DNA from: Actinomycetes bacterium
GTDB lineage: Bacteria; Actinomycetota; Acidimicrobiia; Acidimicrobiales; Bog-793
NCBI GenBank assembly: GCA_021791795.1
Contig: JAJYVX010000010.1
Coordinates: forward strand, 1-33,298
Direction: 5' to 3'
Length of the DNA: 33,298 bases
Below are positions 16,387 to 27,934 of this stretch, piece after piece (position 1 is the first letter of the stretch; each line of letters begins with the position of its first letter). Made by a program: the position numbers and the translations under genes. Under the pieces are notes generated by a model. It had not been told where the DNA came from. It ran no database searches and worked only from the letters and a program-made list of their open reading frames with translations.

Positions 16387-17313
16387 ATGGCGCAGCAGTC
16401 GGGAGGCCGGGCCGCACCGCTCGTACGGCTCGCCGCCCCCGTCCTCGTCGCCTCGGCCGTGCTCCTCGGCGCCGCGGCGGCCGAGTCGGGCATAGCCGGC
16501 GGAACGGCAACGGTCCGCGCCGAACCCACGTCGATCGCCTTCAGCGTGGCCGCCACGCTCGTCGGTCTCGCCGCTATCGCAGCCCTCGCCACCACGCTCT
16601 TCAGCATCCTCCGCATGTTCCGGATGCACGGAGGGTTCGGGAGAGAGCGGCGGTCCTTCCTGTCGACCGTGCTCGGCGCACTGGCCACCGCAGTCATGGT
16701 CGGGCTCCTCGTCTACCTGATCATCCACTTCAAGCACCCTCACCTCGCGGCGTCGCAGACGCATACAGCGGGCGCGCACCCACCGCCCGCCGGTCACACC
16801 AAGTCGGCTGTCCACTTCGTCGGTACGGCGTCGTTCGCGACCGTTGCCGTCATCGTGGCCCTGGCCGTCGTGCTCTTCGGCATCTCCCTCTGGCGACGAC
16901 GTGGCCGCTCCGGCTGGAGGAGTGCCTTCGGGCTCTCCGACCGCTCTTCTCACGAGCACCTCCCCGAGGACGAGGAGGACCCCGGCGCAGTCGCGGCCGC
17001 CATGGCGCAGGTGACCGTGGCCGATCCGCAGAACGAGCCCGACCCGCGCCGGGCAGTCGTCCTCGCCTACATGCAGATGACCGCAGCAGCGGAGGCCGCA
17101 GGAGCCGGTCGACGGCACGACGCGACGGCACGGGAGTTCCTCGAGCGACTGCTCGACTCGGCCGGATGCCCTCGCGTGCCGACGCGAGCGCTCACCTCCT
17201 CCTTCGAGCTCGCCCGCTACAGCAGGGACCCTGTGACCGAGGCGGACCGGTCCTTCGCCATCCGCGCTCTCGACGAGATCCGGCGGTCGCTCGGAGCTGC
17301 CACCCAGTGCTGA
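16387..17313 (+). CDS. Membrane protein with DUF4129-like C-terminal domain
   Basis: TM segments, then DPRRAVVLAYMQM...ATAREFLERLL...LTSSFELARYSRDPVTEADRSFAIRALDEIRRSL. Confidence 0.75.
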   Translation: MAQQSGGRAAPLVRLAAPVLVASAVLLGAAAAESGIAGGTATVRAEPTSIAFSVAATLVGLAAIAALATTLFSILRMFRMHGGFGRERRSFLSTVLGALATAVMVGLLVYLIIHFKHPHLAASQTHTAGAHPPPAGHTKSAVHFVGTASFATVAVIVALAVVLFGISLWRRRGRSGWRSAFGLSDRSSHEHLPEDEEDPGAVAAAMAQVTVADPQNEPDPRRAVVLAYMQMTAAAEAAGAGRRHDATAREFLERLLDSAGCPRVPTRALTSSFELARYSRDPVTEADRSFAIRALDEIRRSLGAATQC

Positions 17314-17855
17314 ACGCCCGCGCCAGGCGCCACGCGATCGCCGTCCTCCGGCGAGCCCTCCTCTCCGCGATCCTCTTCTCCGTCGGCCTTGCCCTCGCCC
17401 TCGGGCTCGGAGCGCCCGATCCCGGCGTGGCTGAGGTGTCGTACGCGGCGGCGATGGGCGTCGTCGCTTGGGGCTCTGCTCTGGCGATCGTGCTGCGGAG
17501 CGGAGCGCACGCGGCCGATGAGCGTCGCATGGGCACCCATATGCGACCTTCAAGACACCTCTGGACGAGCGGAGCCGGCCAGGCGCTCGGGGACTCGACC
17601 GATCCTGTCGTCCTGGAACGCTCCGAGCTCGAGCGCGACCTGCGACTCGGAAGGGTCACGATGGAGGATTTCGACCTGCTCCTTCGGCACCGGCTCGAGC
17701 GGCTGGCAGTCGCGCGGTGCTCACGGCTCGGCCGCTCGCCGGACGAGCTGCCTATGGTCGGCGGCGACCAGGACCGCTCGTCGGAACGGACGGCTCCCGG
17801 TGTCCCGACGAGCGAAGTGGAGTCGTTCGTCGGTCGTCTCGAGAGGATGACATGA
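17307..17855 (+). CDS. Hypothetical membrane protein (2 TM N-terminal region)
   Basis: In-frame GTG at 17307 overlapping the previous stop; ends in an ATGA overlap with the MoxR gene. Confidence 0.65.
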   Translation: MLNARARRHAIAVLRRALLSAILFSVGLALALGLGAPDPGVAEVSYAAAMGVVAWGSALAIVLRSGAHAADERRMGTHMRPSRHLWTSGAGQALGDSTDPVVLERSELERDLRLGRVTMEDFDLLLRHRLERLAVARCSRLGRSPDELPMVGGDQDRSSERTAPGVPTSEVESFVGRLERMT

Positions 17856-18844
17856 GCGATACGGGCGGCAGGTTCATGGGTGTCAACGACGTGTCGGAGC
17901 TCACCGGGAGGATCCTCGACGAGGTGGAGGCAGCCGTGGTGGGCAAGCGCCAGGCGGCAGAGCTGCTCCTCACCGGCCTGCTCGCGGGCGGTCACGTGCT
18001 CGTGGAGGACGTGCCAGGGGTGGCGAAGACTCTGCTCACCAGGTCTGTCGCCTGCGTGACCGGCCTCAGCTTCTCCCGGATCCAGTTCACCCCTGATCTC
18101 ATGCCGGCAGACGTCACCGGTTCGTCGGTCTACGACGCCCGGTCTGGAGCGCTCGAGTTCAGGCCGGGGCCGCTCTTCGCCAACCTCGTCCTCGGCGACG
18201 AGATCAACCGGGCGCCTCCGAAGACGCAGGCAGCGCTGCTCGAGGCGATGCAGGAACAGCAGGTGACGGCCGACGGGACAAGCCATCAGCTACCTGCGCC
18301 GTTCTCGGTCATCGCCACGCAGAACCCGATCGAGTACGAGGGCACCTACCCGTTGCCCGAGGCTCAGCTCGACCGCTTCCTTCTGAAGACGAGCATCGGG
18401 TACCCGAGCGCGGAGGACGAGGCGGACCTCGTGCGCCGACGCGCCCGGCGAGGCAAGGACGAAGCCGACCTCAGACAGATGGCGGACGCCGACGCCATGC
18501 GGGCGATGAGGCGCTGCGTCGAAGAGGTGCAGATCGAAGACTCGGTGGCCGGCTACCTCGTCGCCGTCGTCAGGGCGACGAGGGACACCTCGGGCGTCCA
18601 GATCGGCGCGAGCCCGCGGGCATCGATCGCCCTGCTGCAGGCCGCGCGGGCGAGGGCCGCCATGAGCGGACGCCGTTTCGTGCTTCCCGACGACGTGAAG
18701 AGCCTCGCCGTCCCCTGCCTCGGCCACCGCCTCAGCCTGCGGCCGGAGCTGTGGCTGCGCGGCACCGACCCATCCGAGCTCGTGCTGCAGGCCATCGCAA
18801 CGGTCCAAGTGCCCGTGAGCTACGGCTCGGTCCCGGCCGGCTGA
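17852..18844 (+). CDS. MoxR-family AAA+ ATPase
   Basis: GHVLVEDVPGVAKTLL, RIQFTPDLMPADVTGS, LVLGDEINRAPPKTQAALLEAMQEQQVT, VIATQNPIEYEGTYPLPEAQLDRFLLK. Confidence 0.95.
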   Translation: MSDTGGRFMGVNDVSELTGRILDEVEAAVVGKRQAAELLLTGLLAGGHVLVEDVPGVAKTLLTRSVACVTGLSFSRIQFTPDLMPADVTGSSVYDARSGALEFRPGPLFANLVLGDEINRAPPKTQAALLEAMQEQQVTADGTSHQLPAPFSVIATQNPIEYEGTYPLPEAQLDRFLLKTSIGYPSAEDEADLVRRRARRGKDEADLRQMADADAMRAMRRCVEEVQIEDSVAGYLVAVVRATRDTSGVQIGASPRASIALLQAARARAAMSGRRFVLPDDVKSLAVPCLGHRLSLRPELWLRGTDPSELVLQAIATVQVPVSYGSVPAG

Positions 18845-18855
18845 CAGCGACGGCG

Positions 18856-20190
18856 ATGAGCCTCAGGGCATCGGCCGTCACCGTCGCCGAGGGTGCGACC
18901 GCGTCGTTCGCGCTGCTGCTCGCGGCCGCCGCGCACGAGGTGGTCCTCGTCGCGTTCGCCGCTCCGCTCGGCATGGCGGCGGCGGTCGGGCTCGTGCGAA
19001 AGAGGACGGTCCCGCCATCGGTCACCTGCGAGGCGGGGCCGCTCCTCGCGGCAGTCGGCGAGGCGGTCACGATCACCGTCGACGTCGAGACGAGCGAGGC
19101 GGCGAGCATCCTGCTCGAGCTCGAACCGCCGTCCTACCTGAAGCCTCGCGGAACCACGTGCTTCGCCGCGCGGCTGAGGCCGGGAAGAGTCGAGCGCTTC
19201 TCTTTCGAGGTCGTGGCCGACCGTCCCGGCCGCTTCCCGCTCGGAGCGGTCCGCCTCGAGTTCGGTCCGCCGGAACGAGCGATCACGCGACGGATCCGGA
19301 CCGGGAACGTCGCGGTCCTCGAGGTCAGGCCGGCTCGCAGCCGGATCGGCAACCTCCCACGGTCTCACCGCGTAAGGGCCACCTCAGGCGATCGCGTCTC
19401 TGCCATCTCCGGCGAAGGCATCGAGTTCGCCGAGGTGCGGGAAGAGACCGGAGCAGTCCTCCGGCGTCGCGTGAACTGGCGGGCGACGGCTCGACGGGGA
19501 CAGACGTGCGTGAACGTCTTCCACCCGGAGCGGAGCACCGACGTGATCCTCCTCGTCGACACCTTCTCCGCCGTCGCCCTCCCCTCGGTCGTCTCCGCCG
19601 CGGTCAACGCGGCGGACGCCTATCTCTCGGCACACGACCGCGTCGGCATCATCTGCTTCGGTGGCGTGCTCGACTGGGTAGAGCCGGGCACCGGCCCGGT
19701 TCAGACGGAGCGGGTGCGGCGGGCACTGCTCGAGTCCGAGTCGTTCTTCTCCTACGCATGGAAGACAGCGGAGGTGATCCCGCCGAGGCTCCTACCCCGC
19801 AACGCCTTCGTCCTCGCCCTGAGTCCGCTCGCCGACCGCCGCTTCACCTCCGCCGTGACCGACCTGCGAGCCCGCGGGATCGACGTCGCCGTGGTCGAGG
19901 TCGTACCCCCCCGCCCGCCACTGCCCCGGGCGAGGCGGATGGCCGAGGTGGCCTCCCTCGCGGAGCGCATACTCAGCCTCGAACGCGAGGAGCTGCGCTA
20001 CCAGTTCTCGAGCTGGGGCATCCCCGTGACCAGCCTCTCGGAAAGGGACTCGCTCGGCCTCACGCTCGAGCGCCTCGGTCTGCTGCAACGGAGGGCGCGA
20101 CAAGCCGGCGTTCGGCGCGGAGGATGTGCGCCCAATCGAGGCACATCGAACGAGGCCGTGACCGTCGGTAGGGCGGGACAGCGCACATGA
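18856..20190 (+). CDS. DUF58 domain-containing protein
   Basis: EGIEFAEVREETGAVLRRRVNWRATARRGQTCVNVFHPERSTDVILLVDTF with vWA-like remainder; follows MoxR gene. Confidence 0.9.
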   Translation: MSLRASAVTVAEGATASFALLLAAAAHEVVLVAFAAPLGMAAAVGLVRKRTVPPSVTCEAGPLLAAVGEAVTITVDVETSEAASILLELEPPSYLKPRGTTCFAARLRPGRVERFSFEVVADRPGRFPLGAVRLEFGPPERAITRRIRTGNVAVLEVRPARSRIGNLPRSHRVRATSGDRVSAISGEGIEFAEVREETGAVLRRRVNWRATARRGQTCVNVFHPERSTDVILLVDTFSAVALPSVVSAAVNAADAYLSAHDRVGIICFGGVLDWVEPGTGPVQTERVRRALLESESFFSYAWKTAEVIPPRLLPRNAFVLALSPLADRRFTSAVTDLRARGIDVAVVEVVPPRPPLPRARRMAEVASLAERILSLEREELRYQFSSWGIPVTSLSERDSLGLTLERLGLLQRRARQAGVRRGGCAPNRGTSNEAVTVGRAGQRT

Positions 20191-20720
20191 GCACGTCGGG
20201 ATGGCTGCGTGTCTGCTCCGGAGTCGCAGGGGCTCTCGCGGTGTTGACCGATTGCGTGCTGGCGCACACCTCGACGAGAGGCATCGTCGCCCTCCTCTCA
20301 GCCGTGGCGGTCGGTGCACTCTTCACCGCCCTCGCGACGGACGACGAGCGAGGGCTCGTCCTCGCGCTCGTGCTCGACGCCGGAGCGACGGCCGTCTCCT
20401 TCTATGGCTTCGTCAGTACGAGAAGCGTCGTGGGTGCAGCTGCCGCCGGGGTGCTCGGCTTGTTGTCGGCCGAGCTCGGCCGCTGGAGTGCCGCCCGGCC
20501 GCCCGGGAGCGAGTCGCGTGGCCGACCCGCCCTCAGCGCCCTCGCCCTCATGACGGCCCTGGGGCTGGCCTCGGCGGCAGGCGGAACCGGGCTCGTGGAG
20601 GCGCGTCAAAGCTTCGCCGGGCTCGGTCTGGCAGCGCTCGGGCTCGGCGTCCTCGCCGCCGTCGGGCTGATGGTGCTGGTGGGGGCGCTCAGCTCGAACG
20701 CCCGTGAAGGCTCAGGCTGA
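20187..20720 (+). CDS. Hypothetical integral membrane protein
   Basis: ATGA overlap with DUF58 gene; several hydrophobic segments. Confidence 0.7.
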   Translation: MSTSGWLRVCSGVAGALAVLTDCVLAHTSTRGIVALLSAVAVGALFTALATDDERGLVLALVLDAGATAVSFYGFVSTRSVVGAAAAGVLGLLSAELGRWSAARPPGSESRGRPALSALALMTALGLASAAGGTGLVEARQSFAGLGLAALGLGVLAAVGLMVLVGALSSNAREGSG

Positions 20721-21179
20721 GGCCAGCTCCGAGAGCACCTTCGCGGCATGCCCGTCCGCCCTCACGTTGTACCAGGCACGCTCCACCTGCCCGTCGCGGC
20801 CGATGAGGAACGTGGAGCGGATGACGCCTACGGTCTTGCGACCGTAGAGGGTCTTCTCCCCGAAGGCGCCGTAGGCCTCCATCACCGCGTGTGTGGGGTC
20901 GGAGAGCAGGATCACCTTCAGCCCGTGCTTGGCCCGGAACCTCGCGTGCGACTTCGCGTCGTCGGGCGATATGCCGATCACGTCCACCGACGAGGTCGTG
21001 AAGCCGGTGAGAAGGTCGCTGAACTGGCAGGCTTCCTTCGTGCAACCCGGCGTGTCGTCGGCCGGATAGAAGTACACGACGACCCGCCTCCCGGCGTAGT
21101 CGGAGAGACCGACGCTGCCGCCGTGCTCGTCGGGCAGCGTGAAGTCGGGTGCTTTGTCCCCGTTCTCCAGTCGTGGCAA
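20712..21179 (-). CDS. bcp: Thioredoxin-dependent peroxiredoxin (Bcp/PrxQ)
   Basis: APDFTLPDEHGGSVGLSDYAGRRVVVYFYPADDTPGCTKEACQFSD; peroxidatic and resolving Cys in PGCTKEAC. Confidence 0.95.
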   Translation of the reverse strand: MPRLENGDKAPDFTLPDEHGGSVGLSDYAGRRVVVYFYPADDTPGCTKEACQFSDLLTGFTTSSVDVIGISPDDAKSHARFRAKHGLKVILLSDPTHAVMEAYGAFGEKTLYGRKTVGVIRSTFLIGRDGQVERAWYNVRADGHAAKVLSELASA

Positions 21180-21257
21180 ATGCGCCTCCTCTGATCGCTC
21201 TCGGGCACCGTCGCCAAGAGGTGAGCACGAACGACAGTAGGCTGCAGGCGAAACCTC

Positions 21258-22508
21258 ATGAGCTCAAATCAGACGTTTTCCTCCCTAGGGGTCTCGGCCG
21301 AGCTCGCGACGGCGCTTTCGGAGCAGGGGATAGTCTCGCCGTTCCCCATCCAGGCACTCACGATCCCCGACGCGCTCAGCGGGCGGGACGTCTGTGGGAA
21401 GGCGAAGACGGGCTCGGGCAAGACGCTCGCCTTCGGCCTGCCGCTCCTGACACGCCTCGCGGATCGGCCGCAAGCGGCACCCCGCCGGCCCCTCGCCCTC
21501 GTCCTCGTACCTACCCGCGAGCTGGCGCTTCAAGTCGCCGACGTGCTCTCCCCCCTCGCCGAGGTGGTGCAGAGGCGGGTGGCCATCGTCTACGGCGGAG
21601 CCGACCTCGAGCGACAGACACGGATGCTCGACCGCGGTGCCGAGGTTGTGGTCGCCACTCCGGGAAGGCTCATCGACCTGGTCGACCGACGCGCGGTCGC
21701 GCTCGGAGACGTCGCCATCCTCGTCGTCGACGAGGCCGACCGGATGGCCGACATGGGCTTCCTGCCACAAGTCGAGTGGCTGCTCAGGCGGATGCCCGCG
21801 AGACGCCAAACCCTCCTCTTCTCGGCCACCCTCGACGGCGCCGTCGACCAGGTCGTGTCCCGGCACCTCAGCGATCCCGTGCAGCACGAGGTGAAGGAGA
21901 GGCAGGTGACCGTCGAGCAGATGGACCACTTGTTCCTCAAGGTGCACCAGATGGACAAGGCGCGCGTTTGCGCTTCGGTGATGAGCGGCGCCACGAAGAC
22001 GCTGTGCTTTGTGCGGACCAAGCGAGGGGCCGACAGGCTCGTGCGAGACCTCCGGGAGCTCGGGGTGCGTGCGGCGGCCATTCACGGGGACCTACGGCAG
22101 CACCAGCGCGAGCGGGCGCTCGACTCCTTCGCCGCCGGCAAGCTCCCGGCCCTCGTCGCCACCGACGTGGCGGCGCGCGGGCTCGACATCGAAGGTGTCG
22201 ACGTGGTGCTCCACTACGACCCACCGGAGGATCACAAGGCCTATCTCCACCGCTCCGGACGCACGGCTCGAGCAGGCTCTCTCGGTGTGGCCGTGACCCT
22301 CGCCCTGTGGGATCAGGAGCTCGCCGTCGAGCGGTTGCAGCGCCGGGTCGGTCTCGACCTTCCGATCGTCGAGGTCTTCTCCAACGACAAGCGCCTCTCC
22401 GACGTGGCCGGCTGGGCGGCGGAGAGCCGGCCTGCGACCGCCAGAGCGGAACCTCCTGGCGGGCGAGGAGAAGGATCGTCCAGCCCCACCAGTGCCGTCG
22501 GCAGCTGA
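21258..22508 (+). CDS. DEAD-box RNA helicase
   Basis: Q-motif region, AKTGSGKT, PTRELALQ, VVDEADRMADMGF, LLFSATL, HRSGRTARAG. Confidence 0.95.
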   Translation: MSSNQTFSSLGVSAELATALSEQGIVSPFPIQALTIPDALSGRDVCGKAKTGSGKTLAFGLPLLTRLADRPQAAPRRPLALVLVPTRELALQVADVLSPLAEVVQRRVAIVYGGADLERQTRMLDRGAEVVVATPGRLIDLVDRRAVALGDVAILVVDEADRMADMGFLPQVEWLLRRMPARRQTLLFSATLDGAVDQVVSRHLSDPVQHEVKERQVTVEQMDHLFLKVHQMDKARVCASVMSGATKTLCFVRTKRGADRLVRDLRELGVRAAAIHGDLRQHQRERALDSFAAGKLPALVATDVAARGLDIEGVDVVLHYDPPEDHKAYLHRSGRTARAGSLGVAVTLALWDQELAVERLQRRVGLDLPIVEVFSNDKRLSDVAGWAAESRPATARAEPPGGRGEGSSSPTSAVGS

Positions 22509-22515
22509 CGCGGCG

Positions 22516-24821
<2,306 letters not shown>

Positions 24822-24851
24822 GCCGGCTCCGGTCCGGAACCCCTCGGCGCC

Positions 24852-26156
24852 TCAGGCGAGGCGGAGTCTGGGAGAGCGGTCGAAGGGAAGCCGAACGGCG
24901 ACGTGAGCCGGCTCAGAGGGCCGCAGGGCGACAACAGCAGCTCCGGCCACGCCGACCGTCACGGCCCACCAGCCCAGGCCGGAGACGAGATGGGTCTGGT
25001 CGAACCATGTCAGTGCGATCGCGACCAACACCGTACCGGTGAGGGCCTTCCTCCCTCGGGTCGCGGCCAGCAGCACCACGACCGCGAGAACCGGCCAGAC
25101 GTAGAAGTCGGTGAGCGTGACCTCGAGCACGAGCCTGATCTCGAACGCCACCGCCATCGCCCAGAGCAGGACGCGCAGCTCGGGCAGATTGCTCATGGCC
25201 AGCCTGCTCACCTCCCGCTCGTGCCCGTCGACCGCTGAGCGGCAGGCGACCACTCCGAAGACCGCCGCAGCGAGCACTGCCACGAGGCGGCCCGGTCCTG
25301 CGTCAACGCTCATCGTCGTTGCGGAGTGCGCGAGCATGGTGAACGGCGTGGCGTGGTTCAAGAGCGGATAGTTCGGCTGGCTGGAGATGGCGTGCCAGAC
25401 CGCTGCGGGGCTGGCTGCGAAGAGGGGCAGGAGGAGCAAGGCCGAGGGGAGCACGAGCAAGGGCGCGAGCCGGACGATCTCCCGCACGGCAAGACGCGCT
25501 CCGACAGCCGCGATCGCGAGGAGCGCCAGAGGTTGGAACGCGACCGCTATGCCGAGGACGACGGCCGCTCTCCGGTAGCGGAAGCGGCTGGCGTCGAGCG
25601 CAGCGAACAGGACGAGCCCGACGGCTATGGCGTCCTCGGGGTGGCCCCAGAAGAGAGCGAGGTTCGTGAGGGCGACGGCCTCGCCGAACGCGAGCATCCA
25701 CCTCCTCGGGAGGCGCAGCCCCATCGCCCTCGCGTAGGCGTCGGTGGCAAAGAGGACGGTCGAGGAGGAAAGGACCTCGAACGGGCCAGCGACGAGCCAC
25801 GAGGTTGGTTGCCAGTACGGCCCGACCGGGGGCCCGACCGAGAGGTGCGCGGCTGAGGTGACGGCCGCCAGCGGCGCGAAGAGATAGGCGATGGCCGGGA
25901 ACGTGACGAGAGCGGTGGCATGCGAGTAGACGCCCGCGAGATGGCCGTGAGCGAGAGCCGTGGCCGCGAGGTAGGTTGCCCAGAAGTCCGCCGGGGTACG
26001 CCAGACACCGGCTGCGCCGAGGCGGAGCCTGAACCAGAACAGGCTGAAGGCCATGCCGAGCACGAGCATGCAAAGGGTTGCGGCGAGCGGAGCCGCCCGC
26101 TCCCGCGACCACCTGCGGAGCGACCACACAGCTCGAAGCATTGTGGTCGCTATCAC
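24852..26156 (-). CDS. Polytopic membrane protein (GT-C/DUF2029-like topology)
   Basis: 434 aa with many hydrophobic segments; pattern resembles GT-C type glycosyltransferases, family not certain. Confidence 0.7.
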   Translation of the reverse strand: MIATTMLRAVWSLRRWSRERAAPLAATLCMLVLGMAFSLFWFRLRLGAAGVWRTPADFWATYLAATALAHGHLAGVYSHATALVTFPAIAYLFAPLAAVTSAAHLSVGPPVGPYWQPTSWLVAGPFEVLSSSTVLFATDAYARAMGLRLPRRWMLAFGEAVALTNLALFWGHPEDAIAVGLVLFAALDASRFRYRRAAVVLGIAVAFQPLALLAIAAVGARLAVREIVRLAPLLVLPSALLLLPLFAASPAAVWHAISSQPNYPLLNHATPFTMLAHSATTMSVDAGPGRLVAVLAAAVFGVVACRSAVDGHEREVSRLAMSNLPELRVLLWAMAVAFEIRLVLEVTLTDFYVWPVLAVVVLLAATRGRKALTGTVLVAIALTWFDQTHLVSGLGWWAVTVGVAGAAVVALRPSEPAHVAVRLPFDRSPRLRLA

Positions 26157-26278
26157 GCCTATATGGTCCCATTTCCGGGTGGGGCTGCGGGCGCGGATCG
26201 CTGCCGGCCTTCCGTAGGCGTGGGTGGCATCGCATAGCGTGGGGGGAGGCAGGCGGGGTTTCGCTGCCTAGCATGCCC

Positions 26279-26351
26279 GCCCTCGTAGCTCAGAGGATAG
26301 AGCAGCGGTTTCCTAAACCGCGTGTCGCAGGTTCGAGTCCTGCCGAGGGCG
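26279..26351 (+). tRNA. tRNA-Arg (anticodon CCT)
   Basis: GCCCTCG acceptor pairs with CGAGGGC; D arm GCTC...GAGC; anticodon stem GCGGT/ACCGC with loop TTCCTAA; T arm GCAGG-TTCGAGT-CCTGC. No encoded CCA. Confidence 0.95.
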
Positions 26352-26536
26352 CAAATCAAATTCGGTCGTCGGAGAGCGCGGGCAGGGCACGCTCGAGCCG
26401 GTCCTCATCACCCCGATCCGACGCGTGGTATCGCCATCTCGGCTCGCTCGACCGACGTCCGAGCTGCCCAACAGCTCGCGATCATCACCGACAGTCGGAG
26501 CTGAAGACTGGCAGAAGAGCCGAGAAGGGAGCAGAT

Positions 26537-26842
26537 GTGTCGACGACGCTCAGGCTGTCTCGGGAGGGCATCGGCATCGAGCTACGCCGTGGAACCTTCG
26601 AGGTCGAGGTCGACGGCGTGCGGGTCGGGTCGATCGAATGGCACGAAACGAAGGAGTTCGCGATCGAACCTGGCCACCACACCGTGCAGCTCCGAGCCGG
26701 ACGTTACCGGAGCCGGTCGCACTCCTTCGAGGTGCGCGACGAGAGCGTCGCGTACTTCCGATGCCACGGAGCGATGGTGTGGCCGCGCTGGATCGCTTCT
26801 GCACTGAAGCCGGGTCTCGGCATCTCCCTTTCACGGGAGTAG
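26537..26842 (+). CDS. Small hypothetical protein, paralog of the next gene
   Basis: GTG start VSTTLRLSREGIGIELRRGTFEVEVDGVRVGSIEWHETKEFAIEPGHHTVQLRAGRYRSRSHSFEV..., beta-rich; resembles product of 26944-27309. Confidence 0.7.
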   Translation: MSTTLRLSREGIGIELRRGTFEVEVDGVRVGSIEWHETKEFAIEPGHHTVQLRAGRYRSRSHSFEVRDESVAYFRCHGAMVWPRWIASALKPGLGISLSRE

Positions 26843-26943
26843 GCGCTGACAGACTGGGGCTCGCGGTCCGGTCTGCGCGTCGGCGCCGGTCCCGACGAGC
26901 GTAGCGGCTGCGCGAGCCCACACGACGAAAGGATTTTCAGCCA

Positions 26944-27309
26944 ATGTCAACGATCCGAATCGTGAGGCCGAAGCAACACTGGTCGGTGTTGCCTCGGACT
27001 GTGCTCCCCACCGCCTTGCTCGTTCACCTCTTCAGACCTCATTGGAACTTCACGGTGCTCCTCGACAACCACGCCGCTGGCAAGATCGGGAACGACCAGG
27101 AGAAGGTCTTCGACGTAGAAGCAGGTGAACACACACTGCGAATGCGGTTCGTCCAGCTGCGCACGTCCGAGGAGATACGGATGTGTTTGAAGGAGGACGA
27201 AGGGCGGCAGTTCATCTGCGGCACGAGCGGGTTCGGCTGGCCCACGCTGCGGGAGGCATCGCCCGAGGATCTCGCTCGGATCCGGCAACCGTCGGTCGGC
27301 GAGGATTAA
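26944..27309 (+). CDS. Small hypothetical protein, paralog of the previous gene
   Basis: MSTIRIVRPKQHWSVLP...WNFTVLLDNHAAGKIGNDQEKVFDVEAGEHTLRMRFVQLRTSEE...; ATG, no overlap with neighbours. Confidence 0.75.
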   Translation: MSTIRIVRPKQHWSVLPRTVLPTALLVHLFRPHWNFTVLLDNHAAGKIGNDQEKVFDVEAGEHTLRMRFVQLRTSEEIRMCLKEDEGRQFICGTSGFGWPTLREASPEDLARIRQPSVGED

Positions 27310-27479
27310 AAGCCCGGAAGGTCCCGTGTCACCGAAGTAGGGCAGGGTGCGCAGCTCGAACCGTCGCATGCGTGGGTCACGTCGCCGCGCTCCGGCCTAC
27401 GGTCCTCCTCGCTGCGTCTCGGTGCCGGCTCGGGGTGCGCGCTACGTCTGCGCTCCGGCAAACGAGAAGGCACTCCAGG

Positions 27480-27780
27480 CGATCGAACGACCGCGCCTCA
27501 TGGTCGCCGTCGCCCAACCCGGCACCGGGCGTGATTCCGCACAGGACCCGTACGGGCTGGGTGTGTCAGGCGTCCTCGGTCTCTACGACCTTGCGGACAC
27601 GTCATTGCTGCGGTCGCTCACCTTGATGGTGACGCTGCTCGCCGGGCTCGGTGTGTCCAACCCGCTGGTGATGCTCATTCCCTGGCGGCTCAACGACTTC
27701 GGAGCGTCGCAGGCGGTCGGGACGACGCCGCGCCAGGTCGTCGCCGTAGTGATCTGGTGTTCAGTCACCCGGCGCGCTCC
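27480..27780 (+). pseudogene. Possible remnant of a membrane-protein gene
   Basis: Frame of ORF 27347-28180 gives DPYGLGVSGVLGLYDLADTSLLRSLTLMVTLLAGLGVSNPLVMLIPWRLNDFGASQAVGTTPRQVVAVVIW, protein-like, flanked by non-protein-like sequence. Confidence 0.3.
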
Positions 27781-27934
27781 GTGTCAGGGACCCGGACGTC
27801 GAGTGGTTCCCTTCGGACGGCGAGACGCGCGACGCACCGGCGAGACTAGCGGAGAGACAAGGCGCAAGCTTGCCCGCGCCCGCGCCGTCGGTCAGTCGTC
27901 CGATCCCGCTCGGATCTCCGTCACACGAGACGCC

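Noticed and set aside
26078-26536. N-terminal extension of the ORF 26078-26842 across the tRNA
   Set aside because: Runs through tRNA-Arg; the real small protein most likely starts at GTG 26537.
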